From Saccharothrix sp. NRRL B-16348 (GTDB lineage: Bacteria; Actinomycetota; Actinomycetes; Mycobacteriales; Pseudonocardiaceae), in the NCBI RefSeq assembly GCF_001280085.1, contig NZ_LGED01000257.1, positions 1 through 64,000 on the forward strand: a DNA stretch of 64,000 nucleotides. The letters are read 5' to 3'. The notes beneath the pieces were generated by a model, which searched no databases, was not told where the DNA came from, and saw only the letters and a program-made list of their open reading frames with translations. Positions 1 to 9,656 of this stretch are shown one piece after another. The position numbers were made by a program, and so were the translations under genes. Each line of letters begins with the position of its first letter. The stretch's first letter is position 1.

Positions 1-679
<679 letters not shown>

Positions 680-1873
680 ATGTCGGATCGTCGCCCTGTC
701 CCGGCCGTTCGCGGCCCCGCCGCGGCCCTCGTCGCGGCGGTGGCCGTGGTGCTGGCCGCCGTGGTCTCCCTCGTCCCGTCGGCACGACCCGCCGCCGCCG
801 CGACCCTGCAGGAGGTCACGGGTTTCGGGACGAACCCGGGCAACCTGCAGATGTTCCGCTACGTGCCCGCCGGGCTGCCCGCCGGCCGCCCGGTCGTCGT
901 CGCCCTGCACGGCTGCACGCAGAACGCCACCGGCTACGGCCCGGCCACCGGCTGGCTGTCCCTGGCCGAGCGCTGGAAGTTCACCGTCGTGCTGCCCCAG
1001 CAGAAGTCGCAGAACAACGCCAACTCCTGCTTCAACTGGTTCGAGCCGGGCGACACCCGCCGCGGCTCGGGCGAGGCGCTGTCGATCAAGCAGATGGTGG
1101 ACAAGGCCAAGCAGGACAACGGCGCTACGTCCGCGTACGTCAGCGGGCTGTCCGCGGGCGGCGCGATGACCGCGGTCATGCTCGCCACTTACCCGGACGT
1201 GTTCTCCGGCGGCGGCATCGTGGCCGGGCTGCCCTACCAGTGCGCCACCTCGGTGGCGGGCGCGTTCGGCTGCATGAACCCCGGCACGAACCTCAGCCCC
1301 GCCCAGTGGGGCGACAAGGTCCGCGCGGCGTTCGCGCACTCCGGCCCGCGGCCGAAGGTGTCCATCTGGCACGGTTCCGCCGACACCACCGTGCGACCGC
1401 TCAACGGCACCGAGCTGGTCGAGCAGTGGACCAACGTCAACGGCACCGACCAGACCCCCGACGTGAGCGACACCGTGGCCGGCTACCCGCACCGCGTGTA
1501 CGGCGGCACGGTCGAGCACTACTCGATCACCGGCATGAACCACGGCCAGCCCGTCGATCCCGGCACGGGCGCCACCCAGTGCGGCGGCACCGCCGCGTAC
1601 ATGCTCGACGTCAACGTCTGCGCCGCCTACCACCTCGCCCGCTTCTGGGGCATCGACGGCGGCGGCACCGGCCCGACCAACCCCACCGCGACGACCGTCC
1701 GCCCGCCCTACACCGACACGATCACCGCCACCGCGACGGACCACTACCTGGCACAGCGGATCGACGTCGGCGAGTACAACACCCTGGGCGCCCGCTACGG
1801 CTACACCACGCCCTTCGCGCTCTACCGGTGCGGCACGGACTGGACCGACAAGGCCGACTGCTCCGCGATCTGA
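680..1873 (+). CDS. Secreted PHB-depolymerase-family esterase (CE1-like)
   Basis: A 397-residue secreted serine esterase of the extracellular polyhydroxybutyrate depolymerase / feruloyl and acetyl-xylan esterase group. The N-terminal ~40 residues are basic, then hydrophobic, ending in an Ala-rich signal cleavage region. VALHGCTQNA carries the oxyanion-hole HG, GLSAGG is the nucleophile elbow (Ser158), WHGSADTTV supplies the acid region and MNHGQPVD the catalytic His. The start at 680 is preferred over a GTG at 665 because GGAGG (667-671) sits 8 bases before it and would lie inside the longer form. Next to a xylanase gene, removal of acyl side chains from xylan is plausible. The sequence alone cannot separate that from polyester cleavage. 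Confidence 0.8.
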   Translation: MSDRRPVPAVRGPAAALVAAVAVVLAAVVSLVPSARPAAAATLQEVTGFGTNPGNLQMFRYVPAGLPAGRPVVVALHGCTQNATGYGPATGWLSLAERWKFTVVLPQQKSQNNANSCFNWFEPGDTRRGSGEALSIKQMVDKAKQDNGATSAYVSGLSAGGAMTAVMLATYPDVFSGGGIVAGLPYQCATSVAGAFGCMNPGTNLSPAQWGDKVRAAFAHSGPRPKVSIWHGSADTTVRPLNGTELVEQWTNVNGTDQTPDVSDTVAGYPHRVYGGTVEHYSITGMNHGQPVDPGTGATQCGGTAAYMLDVNVCAAYHLARFWGIDGGGTGPTNPTATTVRPPYTDTITATATDHYLAQRIDVGEYNTLGARYGYTTPFALYRCGTDWTDKADCSAI

Positions 1874-1891
1874 GCGGGGCCGGCACGTCGG

Positions 1892-2941
1892 TCAGGGCAG
1901 GATGACGATCTTGCCGACGTGCCGGCCCTCGCGGAACCGCCGCTGCGCCTCGTGGACGGCGGCGAGGTCGTGCCGCCCGGCGACGCGGGGACTGATCGCA
2001 CCGGCGCGCGCGGTCTCGACGAGCTTGGCGAAGTGCTCCCGGGTGTGCATGGACGAGCCGATCAGGGCGATGTTGTGCAGGTAGAGCCGGCGCAGGTCGA
2101 ACGTCACCACCGGTCCCGCGACCGCGCCCGCGATCACCCACCGCCCGTCGTCGCGCAGCAGCGGCAGCAGGGCAGCCAGGTCCGGGCCACCGGCGACGTC
2201 GGCGACCGCGTCCAACCCGGACGGCACGATCGCGCGCACCTGCTCGGCGACGTCGCCGACGTCCCGGGTGACGACCCGGCTCGCGCCGGCTTCGGCGACC
2301 AAGTCGGCCTTGGCGGAGCTGGTGACGGCCAGGACGTGCGCCCCGCGTGCGGCGGCGAGCTGCACGAGCGCCAGCCCGACGCCGCCGGACGCGCCGGTGA
2401 CCAGCACCGCCTCACCGGCCCGGAGGTCGGCGCGTTCGAGCATGCCCATCGCGGTGCCGTAGGCCACGGGCAGGCAGGCGAGCTGGTCGTCGGTCAGCGG
2501 TGACGCCGTGACGTCGTGCGCCTGGTCGGCGGGGACGACGACGTGCTCGGCGAAACCACCGTCGGCCTCGCTGCCGAGCAGCCCGACCGGCGGCGCGTGC
2601 GGGCCCCCGTCCCGGTAGATCGCCGGGTCGACCAGGACCCGCCGCCCCGTCAGCTCACCCGGCACCCCGGGCCCGACCGCGTCGACCACGCCCGCGATGT
2701 CGCCACCCTGCACGCGCGGGAACGTCAGCGGGCCACGCCACCCCGCCAGCGCTTCCGGTCGGCCGGGCAGGCCGTACGCGCCTTCCCTGGTCCAGATGTC
2801 GGTGTTGTTCACCGCCGCCGCCGTCACCCGGACCAGCACCTCGCCCTCACCGGGGACGGGCACGGGCCAGTCGTCGCGCACTTGGAGGGCGTCGAGCCCT
2901 CCGTGCCGGGTGAGCACCGCCGCGGTCATCGTCCGTTCCAT
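1892..2941 (-). CDS. MDR-family NADPH:quinone oxidoreductase-like zinc-free dehydrogenase
   Basis: A medium-chain dehydrogenase/reductase of about 349 residues. The N-terminal GroES-like fold (MTAAVLTRHGGLDALQVRD, AAVNNTDIWTREG) is followed by a Rossmann domain with VTGASGGVGLALVQLA for NADPH binding. The cysteine/histidine ligands of zinc alcohol dehydrogenases are absent, which fits the quinone-oxidoreductase branch. It probably reduces quinones or enones in the cytoplasm; the substrate cannot be read. Start is ATG 2941 (MERTMTAAV) or ATG 2929 four codons later; neither has a strong ribosome site. A much longer in-frame upstream extension lacks family similarity and would overlap the protease promoter. 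The gene converges on the esterase with only 18 bases between stops. Confidence 0.75.
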   Translation of the reverse strand: MERTMTAAVLTRHGGLDALQVRDDWPVPVPGEGEVLVRVTAAAVNNTDIWTREGAYGLPGRPEALAGWRGPLTFPRVQGGDIAGVVDAVGPGVPGELTGRRVLVDPAIYRDGGPHAPPVGLLGSEADGGFAEHVVVPADQAHDVTASPLTDDQLACLPVAYGTAMGMLERADLRAGEAVLVTGASGGVGLALVQLAAARGAHVLAVTSSAKADLVAEAGASRVVTRDVGDVAEQVRAIVPSGLDAVADVAGGPDLAALLPLLRDDGRWVIAGAVAGPVVTFDLRRLYLHNIALIGSSMHTREHFAKLVETARAGAISPRVAGRHDLAAVHEAQRRFREGRHVGKIVILP

Positions 2942-3087
2942 CGTTACCACGGTGACAGAAGTCGCCGGGTTCTTCAGGACGGGCCCGCGTGCGGGTTCGC
3001 GGACGACCGGGATCACCGCGCGGTGCAACCTGTGAGCGCGGTCGCGAGTCTCCATCGGGGAAGCGCGTTCACGACTGGGGAGGACAC

Positions 3088-6000
3088 GTGCGCCTAGCAC
3101 GCTGGATGGTGGTCGCCTTGCTGGCGGCCGGGCTGCTGAGCCCGGTGGCGGCACAGGCGGCGCCGGAGGTCGGGGCCGCCGCCCGGGCCATCACGTTGAT
3201 CACCGGTGACAAGGTGGTCGTGGACGAGAAGGGTGCGCTCGTCCGCATCGAGGGACGGCCGGGCGCGCGGTTCGTCCGGTACGTCGAAGAGGGCCACCAG
3301 TTCGTGGTGCCGGAGGACGCGCTCGCGGAGTTGGCGCGCGACCGGATCGACAAGCGGTTCTTCGACGTCACGGCGCTGCTCGACTTCGGCTACGACGACG
3401 CGACGACCGACCGGATCCCGCTGCTCGCGGACGGGCCGCGGGCGTCGGCCGCGATCGTGAAGGCGGAGGCCGCGCGCCGGTGGGCCGACCGCCGCGTCGG
3501 CGTCCAGAGCGCGGGCAAGCTCTGGCTGGACGGCAAGGCGCGGATCACGCTCGACCAGAGCGTGCCGATGGTGGGCGCGCCGGGCGCCTGGCAGGCCGGG
3601 TTCGACGGCGGCGGGGTCACCGTCGCCGTCCTGGACACCGGCTACGACCAGCAGCACCCGGAGCTGAAGGACGTCGTCGTGGCCTCCCGGGACTTCACCG
3701 GCGAGGGCATCCAGGACAACGTCGGCCACGGCACGCACGTCGCGGCCACCGTCGCGGGCAGCGGCGGCACGTACACCGGGGTCGCCAAGGGCGCGAAGCT
3801 CGCCGTCGGCCGGGTCTGCGGCACGTGGGGCTGCCCGGAGAGCGCGGTCATCGCGGGCATGGAGTGGGCCGCCCGCGAGGTGCGGGCCAAGGTCGTCAAC
3901 CTGAGCCTCGGCGGCGACCAGACCGACGGCACCGACCCGCTGTCGCAGGCCGTGGACCGGCTCACGGCCGAGACCGGCACGCTGTTCGTCGTCGCGGCGG
4001 GCAACGACTACACCTACCGCAAGGTCTCGACCCCCGCCGCGGCGAACGAGGCGCTGGCGGTCGCGAACCTCACCAAGCAGGGACAGCTGAACGAGTCGTC
4101 CTCGCGCGGGCCGCGCTTCCGCGACTACGCGGTCAAGCCCGACATCGCCGCGCCGGGCACGGACATCGTGGCGGCACGGGCGAGCGGCACGTTGCCGGAC
4201 GAGGCGGTCGGCGACCTGCACGCCCGGCTGACCGGCACGTCGATGGCCGCGCCGCACGTGGCGGGCGCCGCCGCGATCCTGGCGCAACGCCATCCCACGT
4301 GGACCGCGCCGCAGCTCAAGGCGCACCTGATGGCCTCGGTCAAGCCGGTCGCCGACTCGCCCGACCACGTCGGCACGGGGTTGCTGGACGTGCGGCGCGC
4401 CGTCGAGCAGCGGGTGCGGGCGGACGTCGGCAGCCTCTCGTTCGGGCTGGTGGAGTGGCCGCACACCACCGTTCACGAGAAGACGATCACCTACCACAAC
4501 GACGGCGACCAGCCCGTCACGTTGGCACTGCGGCACGACCTCGGCGGCGACTTCACCGTGCCGTCGAGCGTCACCGTGCCCGCGCACGGCAGCGCGCCGG
4601 TGATCGTGCGACTGGACCCGCGCAAGGGTCTCGGCACGTTCTTCGGGCACGTCGAGGCGACCGCCGACGGCGTCAGCCTGACCACGTCGGTGGGCGCGTA
4701 CGTGCAGGAGGAACGCCACGCGCTCACCGTCACGATCACCGGGCGCGACGGCAAGGCGCCGCTCGACGAGTACCTGCTGCTGGTCGACCTGGAGTCCGGC
4801 AGGTCAAGCACCCTCGCGCTGGACGCCACCGGCCGCGGCACGGTCAAGCTCCCGGTCTCCGACTACGCCGTGCTCGGCCGCGTCGAGCAGCACTCCGCGC
4901 TCGCGAGCTGGTACACGCCGATCTCGGTCACCGAGGTCGCGGGCAAGGTCTCGCTGGCCGCGGACGTGAACGTCGAGCTGGACGCGGCGGCGGGCAAGCC
5001 GATCACGGTCGAGCTGGACGACGGAGGCGTGCGACCGCTGCACCGCGAGGTCGACCTGAGCGTGCCCATGGAGCCGGGCAAGACCTCCGGTGTCAGCGGC
5101 CCGATCGAGGGTTCCACGCCGGTGTACGGCCTGGCGTTCGGCGACCCGTTGCCGCAGCTGACCTACTCGACCACGCTCAAGGCCGCACGGCCGCGGGTGG
5201 CGCTGGGCGGGTTCGGCCTGCCGGTGCGGTACGCCGACGCGAGCCCGTACTTCACGCCCGGCACGCACAGGCTCCGCACGGCCCGGCGTGACGGTGAGGT
5301 CAAGGGGGCGCTCGTCGTGGTCGAGAGCGGCGACGAAGACCTCTACGCCGTGGCGCAGCAGCTGAAGGACGCGGGCGCGGCGGCCGTGCTGCTGCTCGGG
5401 CCGTTGCCGTTCCCGAACGCCGCGCAGCTCGCGCTGCCGGTGCTGTCCGCGTCCGACCACGGCGCGGAGCAGCTGCCGATCGGGCGCGAGGTCGCGATCG
5501 ACGCGATCGACTCGTCGCCGGTCAGCTACAACCTGTTCTTCCCGGAACAGGGCGCGCTGCCGGCCGGCAAGGCGTACCGGGTGAAGCGCGGCGAGCTGGC
5601 CGAGGTCAAGGCGCGCTACCGGTCGTCGGGCGGCGACGGCCTGGTCCGCCAGCGCCTGTACCCGATGGTCCGCGGCGCCGCCGTGAACGGCCTGGGCGTG
5701 CTGCTGGACGAGGCGCTGGTCGCACCCGTCGCCCGCACCGAGTTCTACAGCGCGGGCCACGACATCGGTTGGTACCAGGAGGGTTTCGTCGGCCGCATGT
5801 TCGGTGTGGACGCGCGCGACCCGCTGGTCGGCATCTGGTCCGACCTCGAACCGGCCGTGTTCGAGCCGGGCAGGCAGTACCGGCGTGACTGGAACGCCGC
5901 GGTCGCCGCGCCGCGGCTCGGCGGGACGTCGGTCGTGCAGTGGGCGGCCGGCGGCGGCGTGACCCGCACCGGCGACGCGATCGAGGCGAAGGTCTCGCCG

Positions 6001-6543
6001 TTCGCGACCGGCAGCGCCGTCGAGTCCTGGGTGGCCACCGGCTACGGCAGCATGGACCTCAGGCGGGACGGCGTGTCGCTCGGGTTCACCGGCGACCCGC
6101 GGCAGGGCCGGTGGGAGGTGCCCGCCGAGCCCGGCCGCTACGAGCTCTCCGTCGACGCCGCACGCGGCGCGCCGCAGGTGGAGCTGTCCACGAACGTGCA
6201 CTCGACGTGGGGCTTCACCAGCGCGGGCACGGCGGAAGGCAAGCTGCCGCTGTTGCAGGTGGACTACGAGATCCCGCTCGACCTCCGCAACAGCGCCCGG
6301 GCCGGGTTGCCGCTGCCGGTGCGGTTCACCGTGTCGCGGCAGGCGGGCGCGGGCAAGGCGACCGTGCGCGAGCTCAAGGCGTTCGCGTCGTTCGACGACG
6401 GCGCGAGCTGGACGCCGGTGAGGTCGGTGGTCCCGGCCGGCGGCAAGGCCGGCGGGTACGTCTCGCTGCGCGTCGTCGCCTCCGACACGGACGGCAACAC
6501 GATCGACCAGACCGTCCTGCGGGCTTACCGCCTCAGGGGCTGA
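3088..6543 (+). CDS. Large secreted S8 subtilisin-like serine protease
   Basis: An 1151-residue secreted subtilase. The GTG at 3088 follows GGGGAGGAC and opens a classic signal peptide (basic, hydrophobic, AQA end at about residue 24). A propeptide of about 120 residues follows. The catalytic triad is clear: Asp183 in AVLDTGYD, His214 in GHGTHVAA, Ser385 in GTSMAAPHVAG, with the oxyanion Asn in VVAAGND. Residues about 730-800 (GALVVVESGDEDLYA to PVLSASDHGAEQL) look like a protease-associated (PA) domain. The C-terminal ~350 residues are beta-rich with no recognisable anchor, so release into the medium is likely. An upstream in-frame extension to 2989 would precede the signal peptide and is rejected. 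Substrates are unknown. Confidence 0.9.
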   Translation: MRLARWMVVALLAAGLLSPVAAQAAPEVGAAARAITLITGDKVVVDEKGALVRIEGRPGARFVRYVEEGHQFVVPEDALAELARDRIDKRFFDVTALLDFGYDDATTDRIPLLADGPRASAAIVKAEAARRWADRRVGVQSAGKLWLDGKARITLDQSVPMVGAPGAWQAGFDGGGVTVAVLDTGYDQQHPELKDVVVASRDFTGEGIQDNVGHGTHVAATVAGSGGTYTGVAKGAKLAVGRVCGTWGCPESAVIAGMEWAAREVRAKVVNLSLGGDQTDGTDPLSQAVDRLTAETGTLFVVAAGNDYTYRKVSTPAAANEALAVANLTKQGQLNESSSRGPRFRDYAVKPDIAAPGTDIVAARASGTLPDEAVGDLHARLTGTSMAAPHVAGAAAILAQRHPTWTAPQLKAHLMASVKPVADSPDHVGTGLLDVRRAVEQRVRADVGSLSFGLVEWPHTTVHEKTITYHNDGDQPVTLALRHDLGGDFTVPSSVTVPAHGSAPVIVRLDPRKGLGTFFGHVEATADGVSLTTSVGAYVQEERHALTVTITGRDGKAPLDEYLLLVDLESGRSSTLALDATGRGTVKLPVSDYAVLGRVEQHSALASWYTPISVTEVAGKVSLAADVNVELDAAAGKPITVELDDGGVRPLHREVDLSVPMEPGKTSGVSGPIEGSTPVYGLAFGDPLPQLTYSTTLKAARPRVALGGFGLPVRYADASPYFTPGTHRLRTARRDGEVKGALVVVESGDEDLYAVAQQLKDAGAAAVLLLGPLPFPNAAQLALPVLSASDHGAEQLPIGREVAIDAIDSSPVSYNLFFPEQGALPAGKAYRVKRGELAEVKARYRSSGGDGLVRQRLYPMVRGAAVNGLGVLLDEALVAPVARTEFYSAGHDIGWYQEGFVGRMFGVDARDPLVGIWSDLEPAVFEPGRQYRRDWNAAVAAPRLGGTSVVQWAAGGGVTRTGDAIEAKVSPFATGSAVESWVATGYGSMDLRRDGVSLGFTGDPRQGRWEVPAEPGRYELSVDAARGAPQVELSTNVHSTWGFTSAGTAEGKLPLLQVDYEIPLDLRNSARAGLPLPVRFTVSRQAGAGKATVRELKAFASFDDGASWTPVRSVVPAGGKAGGYVSLRVVASDTDGNTIDQTVLRAYRLRG

Positions 6544-6550
6544 TCACGTC

Positions 6551-6584
6551 GGTGGGGATCGCGGTCCGGTCCGCGATCCCCACC
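6551..6584. terminator. Bidirectional hairpin between convergent genes
   Basis: Perfect 14-base inverted repeat: GGTGGGGATCGCGG (6551-6564), 6-base loop, CCGCGATCCCCACC (6571-6584). It lies between the stops of the protease and the membrane-anchored protein, so it can serve both strands. There is no T-tract, as is usual in high-GC actinomycetes. Confidence 0.75.
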
Positions 6585-6617
6585 ACCACGTTCAGCGCCG
6601 TTCCCGGGTCGCGGCCG

Positions 6618-7418
6618 TCACCAGCGGTCGGAGGTGGCGATCGCCACCAACTGCTCGACGGTCAGCGGCGGGTGCCCGGCGAGCACGGGGCCGCTGCCCT
6701 TCGGCGACTGCCGGTTGCTGACGTGCATGCCGAACACCAAGCCGTCCGGGCGGATGAGCTTGACCTCGTTGGTCACGCCGGAGCCCTCCAGGCCGAACTG
6801 GCCGGTGGCCAGCGTCGAGCCGTCGGGCAGGTCGCGCACGGTGCAGCTCGGCTCGTCCGGCAGGGCGCACTGGGCCTTGTCGCCCGCCCTGCCCGGGTAC
6901 ATGAGCAGGTCGAAGCCGCCGGTCACGCCGGTCGCGGTGAGCGTGCCGACGATCGACGAACCCACCTGCTTGGTCGGCTCGGGGTCGAGGGTGGTCGGCG
7001 CACCGGTGAGCGGGCCCGCGGGCAGGGTCATCACCGACGCGCCGGGCCCCGTCTCGGTCACGACGAACGTCCCCAGGTCGCCGAGCACGGCCCGGAACCG
7101 CTCCGCCAGCACCTCGGGGCTCTCGTGGGCGGGAGGCGGCGGCGGTGTCGACGTGGTCGTGACGGGCGGCGGGGTGGAGGACGCGGCGAGCAGGCCGGTC
7201 TGCGAGCCGGGGTCGTTCGTCGGCACGAGCAGCACCGCGCCGGTCGCCACACCTGCCACCACGGCCGCCGCGAGGGTGATCGGCACCAGCCGGGTGCGCG
7301 ACCAGGACGCGGCGGGACGCGTGCGCGGCGGGAGGCCGAGCGGCATGCGGGCGGTCGCGGCGTCGGCCCGCCGTTCCAGTTCCTCGAAGGCGTCGTTGAG
7401 CGCGCGCAGGTCGGTCAT
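6618..7418 (-). CDS. Membrane-anchored hypothetical protein, partner of the ECF sigma factor
   Basis: A 266-residue protein with a cytoplasmic N-terminus of about 43 residues that looks helical (DLRALNDAFEELERRADAA). A single membrane segment follows (residues 44-66), then a Thr/Pro-rich stalk (TTTSTPPPPPAHES) and an extracytoplasmic domain of about 170 residues with two cysteines (QCALPDEPSC). Its ATG overlaps the sigma factor stop as ATGA, so the two are translationally coupled. The position and one-pass topology resemble an anti-sigma or signal-sensing partner. I do not see the HxxxCxxC zinc motif of ZAS anti-sigma factors, so that role is inference only. I do not recognise the outer domain. 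Confidence 0.6.
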   Translation of the reverse strand: MTDLRALNDAFEELERRADAATARMPLGLPPRTRPAASWSRTRLVPITLAAAVVAGVATGAVLLVPTNDPGSQTGLLAASSTPPPVTTTSTPPPPPAHESPEVLAERFRAVLGDLGTFVVTETGPGASVMTLPAGPLTGAPTTLDPEPTKQVGSSIVGTLTATGVTGGFDLLMYPGRAGDKAQCALPDEPSCTVRDLPDGSTLATGQFGLEGSGVTNEVKLIRPDGLVFGMHVSNRQSPKGSGPVLAGHPPLTVEQLVAIATSDRW

Positions 7419-7909
7419 CTCGTCTCCTGGTAGGTGTGGGGGTTGGCGGTCAGGTCGACGCGGAGGGTCGCGAGCGCCCGGGAGATCTGGCTGCGCACCG
7501 TCGTCACCCGGCAGCCCAGCTCGACGGCGATCTCGGCGTCCGGCAGGCCGGCGTAGTAGCGCAGCACCACCGCCGCCCGCTGCCGCCGGGGCAGGCGGGC
7601 CAGTCGGCGGATCATCGCGTCCCGCGCCGCCCGTTCGTCGGAGCCGTCGCCGACCGGCACGTCCTCGGCGACCTCGGCCCTCGGCGACGTGCGGGCCAGC
7701 CGCCGTCGCCAGGACAGGTACTCGTTGACGACCATCCGCCGCACGTAGGCGTGCGGCTCGGCCATCACCGAGATCCGGTCCCACCGCTCGAAGGCGCGGC
7801 CGAGCACGTCGCTGACGATGTCCTCGGCCAGCCAGGTCTGGCAGGTCAGCACCGTGGCGAACCGCATCAGCGCCGGGCGCCGCCCGACCACGTACTCAGC
7901 GAACTCCAT
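7415..7909 (-). CDS. SigE-family ECF RNA polymerase sigma factor
   Basis: A 164-residue extracytoplasmic-function sigma factor with only regions 2 and 4. Region 2 (about residues 1-75) contains MRFATVLTCQTWLAEDIVSD and AYVRRMVVNEYLSWRRR for core and -10 binding. Region 4 (about 95-155) contains RLPRRQRAAVVLRYYAGLPD and the helix-turn-helix CRVTTVRSQISRALATL. Sequence style matches the SigE family (SigE/SigM-like) of Streptomyces relatives. The ATG at 7909 has GGAGAGAG just upstream. It is coupled to the downstream membrane protein by a 4-base overlap and is divergent from the M1 peptidase, whose promoter region it may control. Confidence 0.85.
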   Translation of the reverse strand: MEFAEYVVGRRPALMRFATVLTCQTWLAEDIVSDVLGRAFERWDRISVMAEPHAYVRRMVVNEYLSWRRRLARTSPRAEVAEDVPVGDGSDERAARDAMIRRLARLPRRQRAAVVLRYYAGLPDAEIAVELGCRVTTVRSQISRALATLRVDLTANPHTYQETR

Positions 7910-8020
7910 CGGCTCTCTCCCGATCCGCCACTCGGCTTGTGATCACGCCCCTCAACGGGCGACCCCGCCGATCCGTTGCACGCCGTGGTGAAGAACTCCC
8001 GGGCGCAACATGATCACCTC

Positions 8021-8039
8021 TCGTGACGTCTTCGTGACG
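8021..8039. promoter_or_regulatory. Direct repeat TCGTGACG in the sigma factor / peptidase divergent region
   Basis: The 169-base gap between the divergent sigma factor and M1 peptidase genes contains two identical octamers, TCGTGACG at 8021-8028 and 8032-8039. They are 11 bases apart start to start, so on the same DNA face, about 40 bases before the peptidase start. Such spacing suits a DNA-binding protein or overlapping ECF promoter elements. Function is unproven. Confidence 0.3.
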
Positions 8040-8078
8040 AGGGCGCGCACCTGCCCCCTCGACGGAGGAGGATTACAC

Positions 8079-9506
8079 GTGAAAGCGATGCTGTCCGGGC
8101 TGGTCGTCGCGGCGCTGGTGTTATCGGCGACACCCGCCTACGCGGCCGATCCGCGCCCGGGCCTGGGCGACCCGTACTTCCCGAGCGCCGGCAACGAGGG
8201 CTACGACGTCCAGCACTACGACCTGCGGCTGTCCTACGAGCCGACCACGGACGTGCTGACCGGCACCGCGACCATCCGCCTGACCACCCTGCGGGAGATG
8301 TCGGGGTTCTACTTCGACTTCTGGCTGCCCGGGCGGTGGGCCAAGGTGGACGGGCGGGACGTCGGAGCGGCGCAGCACAACGGCCAGATGCTGGTGGGCG
8401 CGGGCGGCGACGTGCCCGCGGGCGCGTCGGTGACGGTCGAGGTCGGGTACTCGGTGTCGCCGTCGTGGACCCACGCGGAGTCGCCGATCACGAAGTGGCG
8501 GCAGACGGCGGACGGCGCGCTGGCGATCGCCGCGCCGACGATGTCCCCGTGGTGGTACCCGGTCAACGACCACCCCAGCGACAAGGCCACCTACGACGTG
8601 TCGATCTCCGTGCCGAGCGGGATGGAGGCCATCTCCAACGGCACGCTGGTCGGCACCGAGCCGCAGGCGGGCGGTCGGGTCGCGTGGAACTGGTCCAGCG
8701 ACCGGCCGCAGGCGCCGCACGTGACGTTCCTGGCGATGGGCCAGTTCGACCTCCGGCGGTCCACCACCGCCGACGGCAAGCCGGTGCTCAACGCCTACTC
8801 GACCGCGCTGAGGGGCACCGCGGCCCAGGAGAGCGTGGAGCGCACGCCCGAGGTGGTGCGGTTCCTGGAGGGCAAGTTCGGCCCGTACCCGATGGGGGAG
8901 ATGGGCGGCCTGGTGACGCCGTTCCGGTCGTTGCCGCTGGAGACGCAGACCCGGCCGGCGTACCCGGCGGGCGCGTTCCGCGACGGCCCGAACACCTACG
9001 TCGTCGCGCACGAGATGGCGCACCAGTGGTTCGGCAACTCGGTGTCGATCAGCCGGTGGAGCGACATCTGGCTGAGCGAGGGTTTCGCGACCTACGCGCA
9101 GTGGCTGTGGTCCGAGGCGAACGGCGAGGGCACGGCGCGCGAGATCGCGGACTGGACGTACCGCTACTACGCGGCCGACCACGAGATCTGGGACGTGGCG
9201 GTGGCCGACCCGACGACCCGGTATCTCTACGGGGCGGCGGTGCACGAGCGCGGCGCGCTGGCGTTGCAGGCGTTGCGGACCGAGGTCGGCGACGAGGTGT
9301 TCTTCCGGACGCTGCGGACGTGGGCCGAGCGCAAGGCGCACGCCAACGCCACGTCGGCCGAGTTCGCCGCGCACGCCGAACAGGTCGCGGGCCGTGACCT
9401 GGACGAGCTGTTCCGCACCTGGGTGTTCAGCGCGGGCAAGCCGGCGGTGGCGACCGTGACGACGACGCGCGAACCGGCGTCGTTCGACCGGATCAACCGC
9501 CGCTGA
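8079..9506 (+). CDS. Secreted M1-family zinc metallopeptidase
   Basis: A 475-residue secreted aminopeptidase-type metallopeptidase. GTG 8079 follows GGAGGAGG by a few bases and opens a signal peptide ending PAYAAD. After the N-terminal beta-saddle domain, the active site reads HEMAHQWFG (His311, Glu312, His315) with the third zinc ligand Glu334 in LSEGFATY. A GxMEN exopeptidase motif is not obvious; the matching stretch reads GEMGGLVTP. The protein ends soon after the catalytic domain, so it is the short M1 type lacking the C-terminal helical domain of aminopeptidase N. An in-frame extension upstream to 8010 precedes the signal peptide and is rejected. It probably trims peptides outside the cell. 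Confidence 0.85.
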   Translation: MKAMLSGLVVAALVLSATPAYAADPRPGLGDPYFPSAGNEGYDVQHYDLRLSYEPTTDVLTGTATIRLTTLREMSGFYFDFWLPGRWAKVDGRDVGAAQHNGQMLVGAGGDVPAGASVTVEVGYSVSPSWTHAESPITKWRQTADGALAIAAPTMSPWWYPVNDHPSDKATYDVSISVPSGMEAISNGTLVGTEPQAGGRVAWNWSSDRPQAPHVTFLAMGQFDLRRSTTADGKPVLNAYSTALRGTAAQESVERTPEVVRFLEGKFGPYPMGEMGGLVTPFRSLPLETQTRPAYPAGAFRDGPNTYVVAHEMAHQWFGNSVSISRWSDIWLSEGFATYAQWLWSEANGEGTAREIADWTYRYYAADHEIWDVAVADPTTRYLYGAAVHERGALALQALRTEVGDEVFFRTLRTWAERKAHANATSAEFAAHAEQVAGRDLDELFRTWVFSAGKPAVATVTTTREPASFDRINRR

Positions 9507-9522
9507 CCGAGCCCGGCCGCGA

Positions 9523-9566
9523 GCGGTCTCCCACGGCCAGGCCGCCACCTGGCTGCGGGAGACCGC
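9523..9566. terminator. Long hairpin between M1 peptidase and the broken glycosidase
   Basis: Outer stem GCGGTCTCCC (9523-9532) pairs perfectly with GGGAGACCGC (9557-9566). Inside the loop GCCAGG and CCTGGC form a second stem, giving one extended hairpin between two convergent genes. No T-tract. Confidence 0.7.
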
Positions 9567-9656
9567 CGGAGAACCCGGGCCGCGTAGGTGGCGTCCTGGG
9601 CCGTGCTCCAGCACGTGGTCTGGTCGGTCCTGGACCAGGCCGATGTCGCTGCGGGG

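Noticed and set aside
3094..6201. Long minus-strand open frames opposite the subtilase
   Set aside because: Low-complexity shadow translations; the plus-strand protein has an intact signal peptide and catalytic triad.
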